Of a DNA stretch of 15,316 nt, positions 5,766 through 13,886 are shown piece by piece. The notes under the pieces were generated by a model. The model saw nothing but the letters and a program-made list of their open reading frames with translations, was not told where the DNA came from and ran no database searches. Source of the DNA: Longimicrobium sp. (GTDB taxonomy: Bacteria; Gemmatimonadota; Gemmatimonadetes; Longimicrobiales; Longimicrobiaceae); assembly GCF_036388275.1 (NCBI RefSeq), contig NZ_DASVSF010000073.1, positions 1 to 15,316 on the forward strand, given 5' to 3'. Within the stretch, counting starts at the first letter, position 1. Each line of letters opens with the position of its first letter. The position numbers were made by a program, and so were the translations under genes.

Positions 5766-5933
5766 TCAGCACCAGCAGCTCATCTGTTCGGTGCACCAGC
5801 AGCTGTCGTCCAGCGTCAGCGGGCAGGCGGGCGTGGCGACGTGCGCCTGCACGGTCCCCGGCTGCGCGGGCGTGGGCGCTGCTTCGAACGAGGTGACGCG
5901 AATGGCGTCCAGGTTCAGCTTGAGCTTCTTCAT
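5766..5933 (-). CDS. Cys-rich RiPP (lanthipeptide-like) precursor peptide
   Basis: A 55-aa ORF, easily missed because of its length. The N-terminus MKKLKLNLDAIRVTSFEAA resembles the leaders of pinensin-like lanthipeptide precursors: a Lys/Leu amphipathic stretch followed by V-x-S-F-E. A linker PGTVQAH follows, and then a short core with five Cys (37, 45, 47, 53, 55) and interleaved Ser/Thr (34, 40, 44, 48, 52), ending in SCWC-TEQM-SCWC. Such a layout suits thioether rings or paired disulfides. An in-frame TGA lies 11 codons upstream of the ATG, and there is no alternative ATG. The Shine-Dalgarno is weak. No lanthionine synthetase, dehydratase, peptidase or transporter gene is in the window, so it would need an enzyme encoded elsewhere. 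A metal-binding peptide, metallothionein-like, is an alternative. The ORF and motifs are seen; the RiPP role is inference. Confidence 0.66.
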   Translation of the reverse strand: MKKLKLNLDAIRVTSFEAAPTPAQPGTVQAHVATPACPLTLDDSCWCTEQMSCWC

Positions 5934-6050
5934 CGGATTGTCGTCCAGGTAGAATAGGGGTCAGCGACCGCATGAGCATTCTCCAACGATACCCATCCAG
6001 CCCAGGGTCAACAACCCCCATCCCGACGTAAAACGCAACGAGGCGAGTGA

Positions 6051-6160
6051 GCGCACCCGCCCGACTCGCCTCCCGCACCGAGCTTTCCCCGTGCAGTCCG
6101 CGAAGGCGGACTTCGGGTCCTTGTTGCCGCGACTTCCAGTCGCTCCAGCCCCGCCGAGGC
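6051..6160 (+). repeat. Intergenic repeat family A, copy 1
   Basis: The unit begins GCGCACCCGC and ends CCGAGGC-like. Its core is a 7-bp palindrome, AGTCCGC-GAAG-GCGGACT (6095-6112), followed by a second small stem in GCGACTTCCAGTCGC. The same unit recurs at 6391-6463 and 6605-6712, and inverted at 15007-15090. It lies in a gene-free stretch (5934-6732) upstream of the Cys-rich peptide gene. Short plus-strand reading frames here are products of the repeat. Confidence 0.85.
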
Positions 6161-6210
6161 CGCGGACGAACTTCGATCGGGGTCCGACGGGCTGCCTCGC
6201 ATGCCGCCGG

Positions 6211-6265
6211 AGGCCCCTCCCCCGGCCCCTCCCCGCATGCTGCGCAGGCGGAGAGGGGAGAACTT
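6211..6265 (+). repeat. Intergenic repeat family B, degenerate copy
   Basis: A pyrimidine-rich stretch (GGCCCCTCCCCCGGC) followed by an imperfect CTCCCC/GGGGAG stem around GCATGCTGCGC. Its first part matches the stretch that opens the copy at 14699-14770, so I group it with family B. It sits between family A copies 1 and 2. Confidence 0.55.
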
Positions 6266-6304
6266 CATCCCGAATTAGGCTGGGCGGTTCGCATGCGGCT
6301 GCCG

Positions 6305-6355
6305 CCCCCTATCCCCAGCCCTTCCCCCGCAAACTGCGCGGGGGAAGGGAGCCAG
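6305..6355 (+). repeat. Intergenic repeat family B, copy 1
   Basis: ATCCCCAGCC is followed by a 10-bp perfect stem, CTTCCCCCGC (6321-6330) with 6338-6347, and loop AAACTGC, then GGAGCCAG. It is essentially identical, in the same orientation, to 14814-14864 at the other end of the window, 8.5 kb away. Confidence 0.85.
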
Positions 6356-6390
6356 CCCGGTGCGCGTCCGCTGGGGCCGCGCGCTCGACT

Positions 6391-6463
6391 ACGCATGCAG
6401 TCCGCGAAGGCGGACTTCGGGCCGTCGTTGCCGCGACTTTAGTCGCCCCAGCCCAGCCGAGGC
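6391..6463 (+). repeat. Intergenic repeat family A, copy 2
   Basis: It contains the palindromic core with flanking GCAG and TTCGGG, then TTGCCGCGACTTTAGTCGCCCCAG as in the other copies, ending CCGAGGC. It lacks the left arm (GCGCACCCGC to GAGCTTTCCC) found in copies 1 and 3, so it is a shorter version. Confidence 0.82.
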
Positions 6464-6513
6464 CTCCGCATCCGTGACCGCTGCCGCGCCCGGGCCGGGA
6501 AGCATCCGCAGTT

Positions 6514-6579
6514 AGATCCTTCGCCCCGCAGAGCCTGTACCGCGGGCCGGTTTGGTGCGCCTGGGGCTCAGGATGACAG
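6514..6579 (+). repeat. Intergenic repeat family C, copy 1
   Basis: It opens with GATCCTTCG and CCCGCA, has a GCGGGCCGGTTTGGTGCGCC middle and closes with GGATGACAG. The reverse complement of 14894-14960 aligns along its whole length, so the two copies are inverted relative to each other. No reading frame within it looks coding. Confidence 0.75.
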
Positions 6580-6604
6580 GCCGTGGTGCACTGCCGGGTT
6601 TGGT

Positions 6605-6712
6605 GCGCACCCGCCCCACTCGCTTCCGGCACTGAGCTTTCCCGTGCAGTCCGCGAAGGCGGACTTCGTGATTTGCCAGCCGCGACTTCAGTCGCCCCAG
6701 CCCGGCCGAGGC
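6605..6712 (+). repeat. Intergenic repeat family A, copy 3
   Basis: A full-length unit with the left arm GCGCACCCGCCCC and GAGCTTTCCCGTGCAG, the AGTCCGC/GCGGACT core and the CGACTTCAGTCG stem, ending CCGAGGC. It ends 20 bases from the asnS stop, so it forms the immediate 3' flank of that minus-strand gene and could act as its terminator or mRNA 3' hairpin. Confidence 0.85.
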
Positions 6713-6732
6713 CTCGACAGATCCTTCCCCCC

Positions 6733-8133
<1,401 letters not shown>

Positions 8134-8348
8134 TGCGATCGTGAGTCGGTGAACGGGGTTCCGCCCGTGGGTTCGGTGCCGGTCAGGCCCAATCGTTCCA
8201 CCGGCCGATTCCAGGGCTTCAGGAGCGCAATCTACACCACGCGCGCGCCCCGCGCGACTGCCCGCGCCAGCCCCGCTGCGCATCGTATGGGCCGGCCCGG
8301 CCGTGCGGCGACCCATTCTGCGGGGAGGTACGATCCCGTGGCGGGAGC

Positions 8349-8377
8349 TTGCCGACCGATCCGTCTCATGCTAGCAT
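8349..8377 (+). promoter_or_regulatory. Candidate extended -10 promoter of methyltransferase
   Basis: TTGCCG (8349-8354), a 17-base spacer and TAGCAT (8372-8377), preceded by TGC as in an extended -10. Each hexamer matches the sigma-70 consensus at 4 of 6 positions. The expected start near 8384 leaves a leader of about 90 bases. The rest of the 340-base stretch between asnS and this gene (8134-8473) contains nothing else I can support. Confidence 0.42.
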
Positions 8378-8473
8378 CGGGATTCGCAGCGGGCAGGCCT
8401 GGCGCGCCCCACGACGCCACCGGCGGCTCGGCGGCTTGGAGCGGACAACACATCCTGCAGAAAACCTCAGAGA

Positions 8474-9265
8474 ATGAGCACCGACCACGATTGGGAGGAG
8501 TTCGGCCGTACGGATCCGTACCACGGCGTCTTGACCGCGGAGCGGTTTCGTCGCAAGAACATGGACGATGCGGCCCGACAGGAGTTCTTCGACTCGGGCA
8601 GGGAGCACGTCGCCAAGGTGGTCGACGTAGTCCGTACCCGTCTGGATGCGGGATTCTCACCCCGGCGCGTGCTGGATTTCGGGTGCGGGGTGGGAAGACT
8701 GGTAATTCCCTTCACGGAACTCGGCTCGGAGGTCGTGGGCGTAGACGTCTCGGAATCCATGCTGTCCGAAGCACGGCAGAACTGCTCGGCGCAGGGCATC
8801 GGCAACGCGACCTTCGTACTCTCCGACGACGACCTTTCCAGAGTGGACGGCAAGTTCGACTTCATCCACTCCTACATCGTTTTTCAACACATCCCCCGGG
8901 ACCGCGGCACGATGATCTTTCGAAAGCTGCTGGAGCGGCTGACCGACGGAGGCGTTGGCTGCCTGCACGTCACGTATGATACGACGGATGTACGAGGTGG
9001 CATTCCTGACGCCCCGGTGCAGCGCGACCGTTCGTGGAAAGCGGTGCTCGGCCCGATGCGGGCGCCACTGGCAAGGCTCAAGCAGAAGCTGTTCAGCCGC
9101 CCCGCCGCCCCGGCTGGTCCCATCATGGAGATGAACGCGTACTCGTTGAGAGAAGTGTTCGCGGCCGTTCAAGGGATTGGCGTCGCCAGCCAGTTCGTGG
9201 AGTTCACCAACCACGCCGGAGAGCTGGGGGTGATCCTGTACTTCCAGAAGCCCGTCAGCGCGTAG
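8474..9265 (+). CDS. Class I SAM-dependent methyltransferase, substrate unknown
   Basis: A 263-aa protein with a Rossmann methyltransferase core. Motif I VLDFGCGVGRL (66-76) binds SAM; Asp91 in VVGVDVSESML should contact the ribose. FDFIHSYIVFQHIP (128-141) is the motif IV/post-IV region, as in the small-molecule methyltransferase families (Methyltransf_11/25 type). The C-terminal third (about 170-263) has a basic linker and then a second alpha/beta part. Codon use is less GC-biased than in the flanking genes (many GTA, GAT, ACG and TCG codons), and it is the only plus-strand gene between 1545 and the right end, so recent acquisition is possible. It starts at ATG with a poor Shine-Dalgarno. 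Its 3' end overlaps the endonuclease III gene tail-to-tail by 11 bases. Substrate and pathway cannot be told. Confidence 0.9.
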   Translation: MSTDHDWEEFGRTDPYHGVLTAERFRRKNMDDAARQEFFDSGREHVAKVVDVVRTRLDAGFSPRRVLDFGCGVGRLVIPFTELGSEVVGVDVSESMLSEARQNCSAQGIGNATFVLSDDDLSRVDGKFDFIHSYIVFQHIPRDRGTMIFRKLLERLTDGGVGCLHVTYDTTDVRGGIPDAPVQRDRSWKAVLGPMRAPLARLKQKLFSRPAAPAGPIMEMNAYSLREVFAAVQGIGVASQFVEFTNHAGELGVILYFQKPVSA

Positions 9266-9947
9266 ACGGCACGACCATGCTGTCCACCGCCCGATAGGCG
9301 GCGGGTGCCGTGGGACAAAGGTGCGCGACGGGGCAGCGCTCGCAGAACGGTCGGCGCGCCGTGCACGTGGCCCGGCCGTGGTCGATGAGGCGATGCGTGA
9401 AGATGACCCGGTCGCTTTCGTCCAGCAGCTTCAGCAAATCCTGCTCGATCTTCTCCGGGTCTTCCTCCCGCGTCATTCCCAGCCGCGCGGCGATGCGCTT
9501 GACGTGCGTGTCGACGACGACGCCCTCCGCGATGCCGAAGCCGACGCCCAGCACCACGTTCGCCGTCTTGCGGCCCACGCCGGGAAGCTGCGTCAGCGCA
9601 TCGAGATCCACCGGGACCTCCCCGCCGTGCCGCTCCACCAGCGCCCGCCCCAGGCCGATCAGCGACCTGGACTTGTTGCGGAAGAAGTTGAGCGACTTCA
9701 GGTACTCCTCCATCTCCTCCTGCGACGCCCCGGCGTAGTCCTGGGCCGTACGGAAGCGCGCGAACAGCGCCGGCGTGGCGCGGTTCACGGCGGCGTCGGT
9801 GCACTGCGCGGAGAGCACGGTGGCGACGGTCAGCTGCAGCGAGTCCTGGTAGTCCAGCGAGCAGCGGCTGTCGGGATAGGTCTCCGCCAGCCGCTCCATG
9901 ATCGTCCTCAGGCGCTCACGACGCGCTTTTCTGCTTTCTCTCGGCAA
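9255..9947 (-). CDS. nth: Endonuclease III (DNA glycosylase/AP lyase)
   Basis: A 230-aa base-excision repair enzyme that removes oxidised pyrimidines and cuts at abasic sites. The helix-hairpin-helix LPGVGRKTANVVLG contains catalytic Lys127; the catalytic Asp146 lies in VVVDTHVKR. The [4Fe-4S] loop is intact: Cys195, Cys202, Cys205, Cys211 with the standard C-x6-C-x2-C-x5-C spacing. I chose TTG at 9947, which sits 4 bases after GGAGGAG and restores the N-terminal helix seen in E. coli Nth; an ATG at 9899 would cut into that helix. The chosen start overlaps the end of the PolX gene by 32 bases, suggesting translational coupling. A tail of about 19 residues follows the cluster. It is the last gene of the long minus-strand run and pairs naturally with a repair nuclease. 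Confidence 0.96.
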   Translation of the reverse strand: MPRESRKARRERLRTIMERLAETYPDSRCSLDYQDSLQLTVATVLSAQCTDAAVNRATPALFARFRTAQDYAGASQEEMEEYLKSLNFFRNKSRSLIGLGRALVERHGGEVPVDLDALTQLPGVGRKTANVVLGVGFGIAEGVVVDTHVKRIAARLGMTREEDPEKIEQDLLKLLDESDRVIFTHRLIDHGRATCTARRPFCERCPVAHLCPTAPAAYRAVDSMVVPSTR

Positions 9948-11664
9948 AAAACTCCTCCAGCGGCTCCAGCTCCCACGTGTTCAGCACCTGGGGGGCGGTC
10001 AGCCACGCCTTGCGCGCGACGTTCACGCCGTACAGCACGTTGCCCAGCGCACCCGTGGAATGCGCGTCGGGGTTGATGGGCACCAGCACGCCCTTTTCGG
10101 CGGCGTAGCGCGCGTTTTTCCAGTCCACGTCCAGCCTGTGGGGGTCGGCGTTGATCTCCACGCACACGCCGTGTTCCGCCGCCGCGTCGATCACCGCCCG
10201 CACGTCTACCGCGTAGCCGTCACGCTTCAGCAGCAGGCGGCCGGTGGCGTGGCCCAGCATGGTGATGCGCGGATGCGACACGGCGCGGATCAGCCGGTCC
10301 GTCATCTCGCGCTCGCCCATCTGGAAGCCGGAGTGCACGGAGCCAACGACGTAGTCGAACGAGGCGAGTACGTTGTCGTCGTAGTCCAGCCGCCCGTCCG
10401 CCAGGATGTCGCTTTCCACGCCCTTGAACAGGCGGAAGCGCTTTTTCCCCTTCCCCCCGTGCTCCGCGTTCCACGCATCGATCTCGCGGTGCTGCTTGCG
10501 GACCGCCGCCTGGGGGAGCCCGCCCGCGTAGCCCGCCGCCTGCGAGTGGTCGGCGATGCCCAGGTACGCCCAGCCCCGCTCGCGCGCCGCCTGGGCCATC
10601 TCGGCCACGCTGGCGCGGCCGTCGGACCAGGTGGTGTGGCAGTGGAAGGTGCCGCGCAGGTCCTCCGCCTCCACCAGCTTCGGCAGGGTACCGTCCGCCG
10701 CCGCCTGCACCTCGCCCCACCCCTCGCGCAGCTCGGGCGCAATCCACGCCAGCCCGAGCACTTCGTACACCTTTTCCTCGTCCGCGGTCGCGACGAGCCT
10801 GTTTCCCTTCGCCAGCCCCTCCGCGTCCAGCCGGTACCCCCGCTCCTCCGCGCGCGACGCCATCTGCGCCAGGTGCTCGTCGCTCCCCGTCGCCCAGACG
10901 AGCGCGGCGCCGAAGCGGCCGGGGAGAACGCAGGTCAAACGCGCGGTCAGCCCGTCCGCGAAGGTCACCTCGGCGCGGTGGTCCGCGTAGTCGTCATCGG
11001 CCGATTCCACGCCCTGGATGGCGCGAAAGGCGGCGAGGACGGCGGCGGGATCGTCGGACGAGGCCACGAGGTCAATGGAATCCACCACCTCCAGCCGCCG
11101 CCGCACCTGCCCGGCCGCGCGCGCCTGGACAACTCCTGGTAGGCCCTCCACTAGCTCCAGCAGCCCCGCCGCGGCTTCGATGGCCTGGTAGTAGCGCCGC
11201 CGCCCGCGCAACGACCGCGCGAAGGCGATCCCCTCCAGGATCTTCTGCTCCGTCTTGGCCCCCAGGCCGGGGAGCGTGGCGATCTTCCCCGCGAGCGCCG
11301 CCTTCTCCAGGGCATCCAGCCCGTCGATTCCTAAGTCCGCGTACAGCGTGCGGATGCGCTTGGCGCCGAGCCCCTTGATCTTCATCAGGTCGTACAGGCC
11401 CAGCGGCGTCTTCGCGCGCAGCTCCTCCAGCATCCCCGACGTCCCCGTGCCCACCAGCTCCTCGAGCACGGCGCCGATCCCCTCGCCCACGCCCGTCAGC
11501 GACTGCAGGCGCCCCGCGGCGGTGAGCTGGTGAAGGTCGGCGGTGGACGTTTCCAGCGCGCGCGCGGCGGAGGAAAAGGCCTTGGCGCGGAACGGGTTGC
11601 CGCCGACGACCTCCAGCAGCATGGCGATCTCGGAGAGGGCCGCGGCGGCCTCGCGCGCCGTCAC
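9916..11664 (-). CDS. polX: PolX-family protein with degenerate polymerase site and intact PHP nuclease domain
   Basis: 582 aa, the usual length of bacterial PolX. An N-terminal 8-kDa-like domain and helix-hairpin-helix motifs (GVGEGIG at 58-64, IKGLGAKR at 96-103, LPGLGAK at 131-137) bind DNA. In the palm, the usual G-S is G185-Q186, the first Asp of the D-x-D pair is Ser196 (Asp198 remains), and the third Asp position (V-D-L-R in active enzymes) is Arg242. Two of three metal-binding aspartates are therefore missing. The C-terminal PHP domain keeps its ligand set: His341, His343, Asp348, His373, Glu417, His444, His472, Asp533, His535. It is expected to act as a 3'-5' exonuclease or AP endonuclease rather than a polymerase; noncanonical prokaryotic PolX proteins with such losses have been described. 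GTG at 11664 overlaps the upstream stop as GTGA. nth follows directly. Confidence 0.94.
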   Translation of the reverse strand: MTAREAAAALSEIAMLLEVVGGNPFRAKAFSSAARALETSTADLHQLTAAGRLQSLTGVGEGIGAVLEELVGTGTSGMLEELRAKTPLGLYDLMKIKGLGAKRIRTLYADLGIDGLDALEKAALAGKIATLPGLGAKTEQKILEGIAFARSLRGRRRYYQAIEAAAGLLELVEGLPGVVQARAAGQVRRRLEVVDSIDLVASSDDPAAVLAAFRAIQGVESADDDYADHRAEVTFADGLTARLTCVLPGRFGAALVWATGSDEHLAQMASRAEERGYRLDAEGLAKGNRLVATADEEKVYEVLGLAWIAPELREGWGEVQAAADGTLPKLVEAEDLRGTFHCHTTWSDGRASVAEMAQAARERGWAYLGIADHSQAAGYAGGLPQAAVRKQHREIDAWNAEHGGKGKKRFRLFKGVESDILADGRLDYDDNVLASFDYVVGSVHSGFQMGEREMTDRLIRAVSHPRITMLGHATGRLLLKRDGYAVDVRAVIDAAAEHGVCVEINADPHRLDVDWKNARYAAEKGVLVPINPDAHSTGALGNVLYGVNVARKAWLTAPQVLNTWELEPLEEFFAERKQKSAS

Positions 11665-12506
11665 GCCCCTGCCCCGCCGAAGCGCACGCGAAGGAAGTCC
11701 ATCCGCGACAGCGGCGGCGATCCGGGCCGGTCCTCCAGCCGCCGCTCCGGTGCCGTCTCGGGAACGATGTCTTCGGGATGCCGATCCACGTACCACAGCA
11801 CGCGGCCGATCAGCTTCAGCGCCTCGGTGACCGTGAGGATGGAGTACAGCCCGGCCATGTCGCCGCCGGGGAGCACGTTCTCGAAGTCCTGCCCGCTCTC
11901 CCGCCCCGGCTCTGCCCAGACGGTGGGAATGCCGGGCCCGATCTCGCAGTCGAACGGGATGACGCTGAAGCCCGGCCGGTTGCGGTGGATGCCCAGGATC
12001 ATCAGCGCCTGCAGGTCCTGGAAGGGCGTGCCGCGCGCGTCGGTCTCGGTCGCCAGCGTGACGAAGAACCCGTCCACCGGCTCCGGCTGCTGGTCGGGGT
12101 TGATGCTGGCCCAGAACAGGTTGGGCGGAAGCTGCAGGTAGAACGCATCGGCCGGGGCGGCGAGCTCCCACCCCTCCAGCCGCGGCGCCGCCTCCACCAG
12201 GTAGCGGGCGACGGGCGCGTCCATCACGAAGGTCCGGCGGCCCGCGCGCCAGAAGTTGAAGGCGTGATAGAACAGCGCGCGGTACTCGTCGAGCGTTTCC
12301 GGCGGCACGTCCGGCGGAACGATCTCGCGCACGGCGTCGCCCACGGCGGCGATGAACTGAAAGCGGTCGCGCAGGCCCGGGTCTTCGCCGCGCCCGCCCG
12401 CCTCGCTTACGATCGCGGGGAATACCCGCGACTCGAAGTCGCCCTCCAGGAATGCCAGCTCGTACGGCGTCAGCCGCGCCGTTCCGCCCTTGCCCTCGTC
12501 AGCCAC
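11661..12506 (-). CDS. Conserved-looking protein of unknown function
   Basis: A 281-aa soluble protein I do not recognise. It has no signal peptide, TM segment or obvious catalytic motif. The sequence reads as a folded globular protein with many aromatic residues: LTPYELAFLEGDFE at the N-terminus, YRALFYHAFNFWRAG and FYLQLPPNLFWASI in the middle, and a basic Pro-rich C-terminal tail (from about 255). I chose GTG at 12506 because AGGGG sits 5 bases upstream; a GTG at 12527 would add seven residues. Its stop overlaps the PolX start by 4 bases (GTGA), so translation of the two is probably coupled and their functions may be linked. The zincin-like gene ends 55 bases upstream. Confidence 0.78.
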   Translation of the reverse strand: MADEGKGGTARLTPYELAFLEGDFESRVFPAIVSEAGGRGEDPGLRDRFQFIAAVGDAVREIVPPDVPPETLDEYRALFYHAFNFWRAGRRTFVMDAPVARYLVEAAPRLEGWELAAPADAFYLQLPPNLFWASINPDQQPEPVDGFFVTLATETDARGTPFQDLQALMILGIHRNRPGFSVIPFDCEIGPGIPTVWAEPGRESGQDFENVLPGGDMAGLYSILTVTEALKLIGRVLWYVDRHPEDIVPETAPERRLEDRPGSPPLSRMDFLRVRFGGAGA

Positions 12507-12561
12507 GCCCACCCCTCGCTCTCGCACACAAGCTCATGTCCACGCGACGGAAAGTAGCCCG

Positions 12562-13299
12562 TCAGCCCTCCACGCGGAACCAGTCGCCCGGCTCCACGGC
12601 GTACTCCAGCACCTCCGGCTCGCCGCCCGCGAACAGGCCGCGCAGCGACTCCCACGTGCCGCGCCGCCGGACCAGGACGACCGCGGCCTCGCCCGGCCCG
12701 CCGTCGAACTCCTCCAGGTAGAGGAAGCACACGTCGCCCAGCCGTTCCGGGCGCGGCACCGACACCCGCGCATCGCCGAGCTGCGCCACCACCTCGTCCA
12801 GCCGGTCGAAGTCGCGCCCGGCGAGCCGCACCTCGGCGAAGCGGTCGCCGTCCACGTCCCACGCGTCGTCGCCCAGCGGCTCGCCGGAGCGGTAGAAGAG
12901 GGGATCGAACGGCATCCCCTCGCGGCGCTTGAAGTTCTCGTCCGCCGCGTAGTCGAAGTCCTCCAGCGCGTCCTCGCCCGCGGTGGATTCGCGGTGATGA
13001 CGGATCTCATGGGTGAGTGTTTCCCACAGCTCACCCTCCCAGTCGAACTCCTCGTCGATGTCCGTCAGCGCGCGGAACGAGCCGAAGTACAGGTGAACGC
13101 CGGAGCGCGTGAGGTCGGGAAGGTCCACACCTAAGTCCAGCTCGCCCGTGGCGCACTCGCCCAGCGTGTACACGTCCGGCAGCTCCGCGTGCGGCACCGT
13201 GTCGCGCGACACGGAGACATACTCCACCCCGCCTTTGAATTCCGAGGGGATGGATTCGAACATCTCCAGCGCGCGCCGCTCGAATTCCGAGTAGTTCAT
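12562..13299 (-). CDS. Zincin-like metallopeptidase domain (HExxH) with C-terminal extension
   Basis: 245 aa. Residues 1-105 resemble the small cytosolic zincin-like family sometimes called minimal metalloproteases (PF06262-like): F-x-x-x-A-L-x-x-F-E-S-I-P-x-E-F at the start, a beta-rich middle, then WETLTHEIRHHRES with His97, Glu98 and His101 as candidate zinc ligands and general base. Family members usually end soon after this motif. Here about 140 further acidic residues follow, including DDAWDVDGDRFAEV and a beta-rich end, which I do not recognise. No signal peptide. The ATG at 13299 shares a base with the stop of the membrane protein (TGATG), so translation is probably coupled. Peptidase activity has not been clearly shown for many relatives, so the substrate is unknown. 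Confidence 0.85.
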   Translation of the reverse strand: MNYSEFERRALEMFESIPSEFKGGVEYVSVSRDTVPHAELPDVYTLGECATGELDLGVDLPDLTRSGVHLYFGSFRALTDIDEEFDWEGELWETLTHEIRHHRESTAGEDALEDFDYAADENFKRREGMPFDPLFYRSGEPLGDDAWDVDGDRFAEVRLAGRDFDRLDEVVAQLGDARVSVPRPERLGDVCFLYLEEFDGGPGEAAVVLVRRRGTWESLRGLFAGGEPEVLEYAVEPGDWFRVEG

Positions 13300-13871
13300 C
13301 AGGTGGCGGATGGTGGTTCAGCCGCGGTTCGTCCAGCAAGCATGCGCACCCCGGCGAGCGCCAGCCCCGCCGCGATCCCCAGGCCGAAGGAGCGCCACCC
13401 CCAGAGGACGAGCTTGAACCACGCGGCGACCGCGGCCAGCACGCTGATCAGCAGCTGCAGCGCGCGGGAGCGCGTGGTCAGCCCGGCGTAGGTGTAGAAC
13501 AGCATGTGCCCGGAAAACGGCAGCCACGTGCCTGTCATCCGCGTGGCGGCGAGGACTACGACCACCGCATCGACGACCAGCGCGGCGGGGCGCTGCTGCT
13601 CGATCTCGTCCAGCCAGCGCCGCGCCCACAGGAAGAACGCGGGGAAGAACGGCGCCATGTACAGGAGCAGAAAGCGCCTCGCCTCCCACCCGTCCACCAT
13701 CGCGGCACCGGCGGCGAACGCCAGCGGCACCCCGACGGCGCCGACGGCACAGCCGCGGTGCAGGCGCGAGCGGTGGCGGATGACGAATGAGCGGAGTGCT
13801 TCCACGGCGGCTCGCGGCTGCATGCGCGACGAGGGCGCGGAGCCGGTGTCCCGGTCCGCGCCCCCGTGCAT
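13299..13871 (-). CDS. Five-TM integral membrane protein, unknown function
   Basis: 190 aa with about five hydrophobic segments: 41-59, 67-83, 97-113, 137-156 and 161-178. The N-terminus is basic and predicted cytosolic; a positively charged WARRWLDEIEQQRP loop lies between TM2 and TM3. I see no transporter, kinase or enzyme signature. ATG at 13871 is 15 bases after the clpP stop; ATG at 13823 (MQPRAAVEAL) is a reasonable shorter alternative, and neither has a good Shine-Dalgarno. It overlaps the zincin-like gene by one base. Sitting between ClpP and a putative metallopeptidase, it could have a role in membrane protein turnover, but that is only context. Confidence 0.82.
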   Translation of the reverse strand: MHGGADRDTGSAPSSRMQPRAAVEALRSFVIRHRSRLHRGCAVGAVGVPLAFAAGAAMVDGWEARRFLLLYMAPFFPAFFLWARRWLDEIEQQRPAALVVDAVVVVLAATRMTGTWLPFSGHMLFYTYAGLTTRSRALQLLISVLAAVAAWFKLVLWGWRSFGLGIAAGLALAGVRMLAGRTAAEPPSAT

Positions 13872-13886
13872 CGGGCTGCACCGGTG

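Noticed and set aside
5752..6078. A 108-aa minus-strand frame overlapping the Cys-rich peptide gene
   Set aside because: It starts in repeat sequence and shows no domain or good start. The 55-aa frame has an ordered leader and Cys pattern, so I kept that one.
6051..6712. CRISPR array
   Set aside because: The repeats differ in length, are irregularly spaced, belong to three families and have no cas genes nearby; they behave as dispersed intergenic elements.
8134..8300. Promoter for asnS
   Set aside because: A TAGATT hexamer is present, but no matching -35 or extended -10 could be placed, so I did not call it.
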